11,111 nt of DNA from UMGS973 sp964507795 (GTDB lineage Bacteria > Bacillota > Clostridia > Peptostreptococcales > Anaerovoracaceae), in contig CAZDQV010000066.1 of NCBI GenBank assembly GCA_964507795.1, positions 1 to 11,111 on the forward strand, written 5' to 3'. Position 1 is the stretch's first letter. Each line of letters opens with the position of its first letter. The translations under genes were made by a program, and so were the position numbers. This document shows positions 10,149 to 11,111 of this stretch, one piece after another. The notes beneath the pieces were generated by a model. The model was not told the DNA's origin, searched no databases, and saw only the letters and a list, made by a program, of their open reading frames with translations.

Positions 10149-10421
10149 ATGACAAGACTTGAAAAGCTCGACTTCTTAACCGAAGAATGGGGACAGACCT
10201 GCGTTGAAGCGATTGTCGCTTGTGAGCCTATTGGAATGACTTTTGACGAATTCCTCACGCATTGCACAGCTTGTGGTGGGAATTGGGGCGGAATGCTTTT
10301 AACAGGGCTGCATGAACTGCGGCCGCAGGTTTGGGATGCGATTCCCGACCACATGGGGGTTTATGCTTGGACTTGCATTTGCAATACTTTGGAGCTTTGC
10401 GGAATTAAGATGCCGGACTAA
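10149..10421 (+). CDS. Conserved phage hypothetical protein with CxxCGGNW motif, 90 residues
   Basis: ATG 10149 follows AAAGGAAAGGA (10129-10139). The core HCTACGGNWGGMLLTGLHEL, then VWDAIPDHMG and ICNTLELCGI matches a remembered family of small Firmicutes phage proteins (FxxxCxxCGGNWxxMLLTG ... VWxxIP) with unknown function. It has seven cysteines, with C39/C42 spaced like a metal site but without an obvious second pair. Mostly helical, soluble. The stop TAA starts an 8-bp hairpin; 10470 follows in the same unit. Confidence 0.77.
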   Translation: MTRLEKLDFLTEEWGQTCVEAIVACEPIGMTFDEFLTHCTACGGNWGGMLLTGLHELRPQVWDAIPDHMGVYAWTCICNTLELCGIKMPD

Positions 10422-10442
10422 AGGGTGAGCAATTACCCTTTA
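10419..10442. other. Gene-end hairpin without U-tract
   Basis: TAAAGGGT (10419-10426)/ACCCTTTA (10435-10442), 8-base loop; the left arm starts with the TAA stop. Followed by GGATAAAA, not T. Confidence 0.6.
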
Positions 10443-10469
10443 GGATAAAAAAAGAGAGGGAGTATAAAA

Positions 10470-10640
10470 ATGAAAACTTTTTGGGTAGATTTTAGTGGTT
10501 ACTGTGAGATTGAAGCAGAGACTGCGGAAGAGGCAGAAGAAAATTTCTGGGCATATCTTGCGGAGAACATTCCCCTGCCCCATAACATCTATAACTGTGA
10601 AGGAGTCGAGGAAAAACTGCATTATGACGATGAGGATTAA
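10470..10640 (+). CDS. Hypothetical acidic protein, 56 residues
   Basis: Unrecognised. ATG 10470 follows GAGAGGGAG (10454-10462). Begins MKTFWVDFSGYCEIEAETAE, followed by a helix EEAEENFWAYLAENI and an acidic C-terminus ending HYDDED. A short strand with a sequence like VDFSGYCEIEAETAEEA resembles the small beta-strand plus A-E-x-A helix proteins often seen in phage early regions. Very acidic (more than a third Asp/Glu). Second gene of the 10149 unit, ending TAA at a strong terminator. Confidence 0.72.
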   Translation: MKTFWVDFSGYCEIEAETAEEAEENFWAYLAENIPLPHNIYNCEGVEEKLHYDDED

Positions 10641-10665
10641 AGAGGGCGCAAGCCCTCTTTCTTTT
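10639..10665 (+). terminator. Intrinsic terminator with GCAA loop
   Basis: AAAGAGGGC (10639-10647), GNRA loop GCAA, GCCCTCTTT (10652-10660), then CTTTT. Confidence 0.88.
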
Positions 10666-10697
10666 ACTCTCTAATGGTTAGCATGCCAACTATTCGG

Positions 10698-10724
10698 CCG
10701 GTCGCTGGCGACCGGAATTTTTTT
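10698..10724 (+). terminator. GC-rich hairpin with T-run (cassette H)
   Basis: CCGGTCGC (10698-10705)-TG-GCGACCGG (10708-10715), then AATTTTTTT. Second terminator in tandem; preceded by GGTTAGCATGCCAAC. Confidence 0.8.
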
Positions 10725-10760
10725 CAATAGGCAACTTCTACAAATTTTTAAGTTATTTTT
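10698..10760 (+). repeat. Intergenic control cassette H
   Basis: GC hairpin followed by CAATAGGCAACTTCTACAAA (from 10725). The facing right arm with CTATTG is missing; an A/T-rich stretch separates it from the promoter at 10797, which instead has perfect hexamers. Confidence 0.6.
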
Positions 10761-10796
10761 TAGAAAAAATATACAAAAATATTTTTCCCAAAATTA

Positions 10797-10825
10797 TTGA
10801 CAATCCTCAATTCTTCTGCTATAAT
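10797..10825 (+). promoter_or_regulatory. Full-consensus SigA promoter of the 10856 gene
   Basis: TTGACA (10797-10802), 17-base spacer, TATAAT (10820-10825). Confidence 0.88.
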
Positions 10826-10855
10826 ACAGATACAATAAAGAAAGGAATTGATACT

Positions 10856-11044
10856 ATGAAGTACTTGATTGTAAAATGTGAACCTTTAGATGACCAGTGG
10901 GAATGCGATTGCTACAGAGAGCCTATTTGCGTTGTTGATGATTGGCTGAAGTATAAACCGAAAAAGGATGATGAATATTTTGAGGTTTGGGAAATTAAAG
11001 ACAATGGGTGTCTTGAACTTGTAAAGGCTTGGGACAATTATTAA
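10856..11044 (+). CDS. Hypothetical protein, 62 residues
   Basis: Unrecognised. ATG 10856 follows AAAGGAATTG; the leader GATACAATAAAGAAAGGAA resembles that of 7499. Begins MKYLIVKCEPLDDQWECDCY, continues REPICVVDDWLKYKP and ends FEVWEIKDNGCLELVKAWDN: beta-rich, acidic, with five cysteines but no CxxC pair. The N-terminal strand, D/E-rich loop and closing strand plus helix suggest one small domain. Single-gene unit between cassette H and a bidirectional terminator. Confidence 0.73.
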   Translation: MKYLIVKCEPLDDQWECDCYREPICVVDDWLKYKPKKDDEYFEVWEIKDNGCLELVKAWDNY

Positions 11045-11070
11045 AAAAGAGGGTGAAAGCCCTCTTTTTT
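11043..11070. terminator. Strong intrinsic terminator, symmetrical A-/T-tracts
   Basis: AAAAAAGAGGG (11043-11053), loop TGAAAG, CCCTCTTTTTT (11060-11070). The A- and T-tracts make it usable from both strands. The stop codon TAA overlaps the left arm. Confidence 0.88.
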
Positions 11071-11086
11071 CGTCATTTTGCACAAA
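11069..11086. repeat. Inverted copy of the 18-base motif
   Basis: TTCGTCATTTTGCACAAA is the reverse complement of TTTGTGCAAAATGACGAA, the motif seen at 5093, 5132 and 5301. It probably opens another control region that runs off the window. Confidence 0.6.
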
Positions 11087-11111
11087 AGGCTCGACGGCGC
11101 CTTCACGGCTG

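Noticed and set aside
9656..10354. 232-residue open frame on the minus strand
   Set aside because: It lies opposite two well-supported genes, a terminator-like stem and a promoter, and has no ribosome site or recognisable protein features.
1..11111. Suppressor tRNA (CUA anticodon) within the window
   Set aside because: I found no cloverleaf or GGTTCRANTCC T-loop outside coding sequence; if present it lies elsewhere in the genome.

Overview
This window looks like an early/late boundary of a tailed phage of Bacillota (Clostridia-type gut hosts). The support is: strong Shine-Dalgarno sites (AAAGGAAG/GGAGG type) before nearly every gene, SigA-like promoters close to TTGACA-17-TATAAT, short tightly packed genes of unknown function, and a terminase region. 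No tRNA, rRNA, CRISPR array or transposase is visible.

Minus strand, about 1-2520, is the packaging module. From a promoter near 2492-2520 it reads a helix-turn-helix/zinc-ribbon protein, a zinc-ribbon protein resembling small-terminase-type proteins, and the N-terminus of the large terminase, which runs off the left edge. All three are interrupted by in-frame TAG codons (five in total: 2158-2160, 2008-2010, 1061-1063, 143-145, 41-43) but never by TAA or TGA. Read with TAG as glutamine, each becomes one intact protein; the terminase then contains FFFYQRVFLR. The simplest reading is genetic code 15 (amber to Gln), not pseudogenes.

Plus strand, 2525-3566, starts from a promoter lying back to back with the minus one (4 bp between the two -35 boxes) and encodes a small unknown protein followed by a FolD-like folate enzyme. 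Positions 3567-3949 are non-coding and rich in inverted repeats.

Plus strand, 3950-11044, holds 22 small genes (38-157 residues) in about 11 transcription units, probably early host-interaction genes. They include an AbrB/SpoVT-fold DNA-binding protein, a Cys-rich 38-residue protein, a zinc ribbon, two small membrane proteins and a UPF0316-like three-helix membrane protein. Most units end in one or two intrinsic terminators and are separated by a recurring intergenic cassette: gene-end terminator, GTTAGC-type palindrome, covarying GC-rich hairpin with U-tract, then inverted repeats built from TTTGTGCAA/TTGCACAAA and CAATAGGCAA/CTATTG that run into the -35 box. Cassettes at 5201-5320, 6355-6470, 6981-7061, 7732-7856, 8516-8622, 9473-9557 and 10698-10760 look like an operator family co-regulating the early units. 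These genes lack internal TAG codons; the only terminal TAG (8457-8459) is followed three codons later by TAA in the terminator loop.

Together, the window suggests a recoded phage in which a divergent promoter pair separates amber-containing late genes from standard-readable early genes, with the early genes under a shared palindromic control system.
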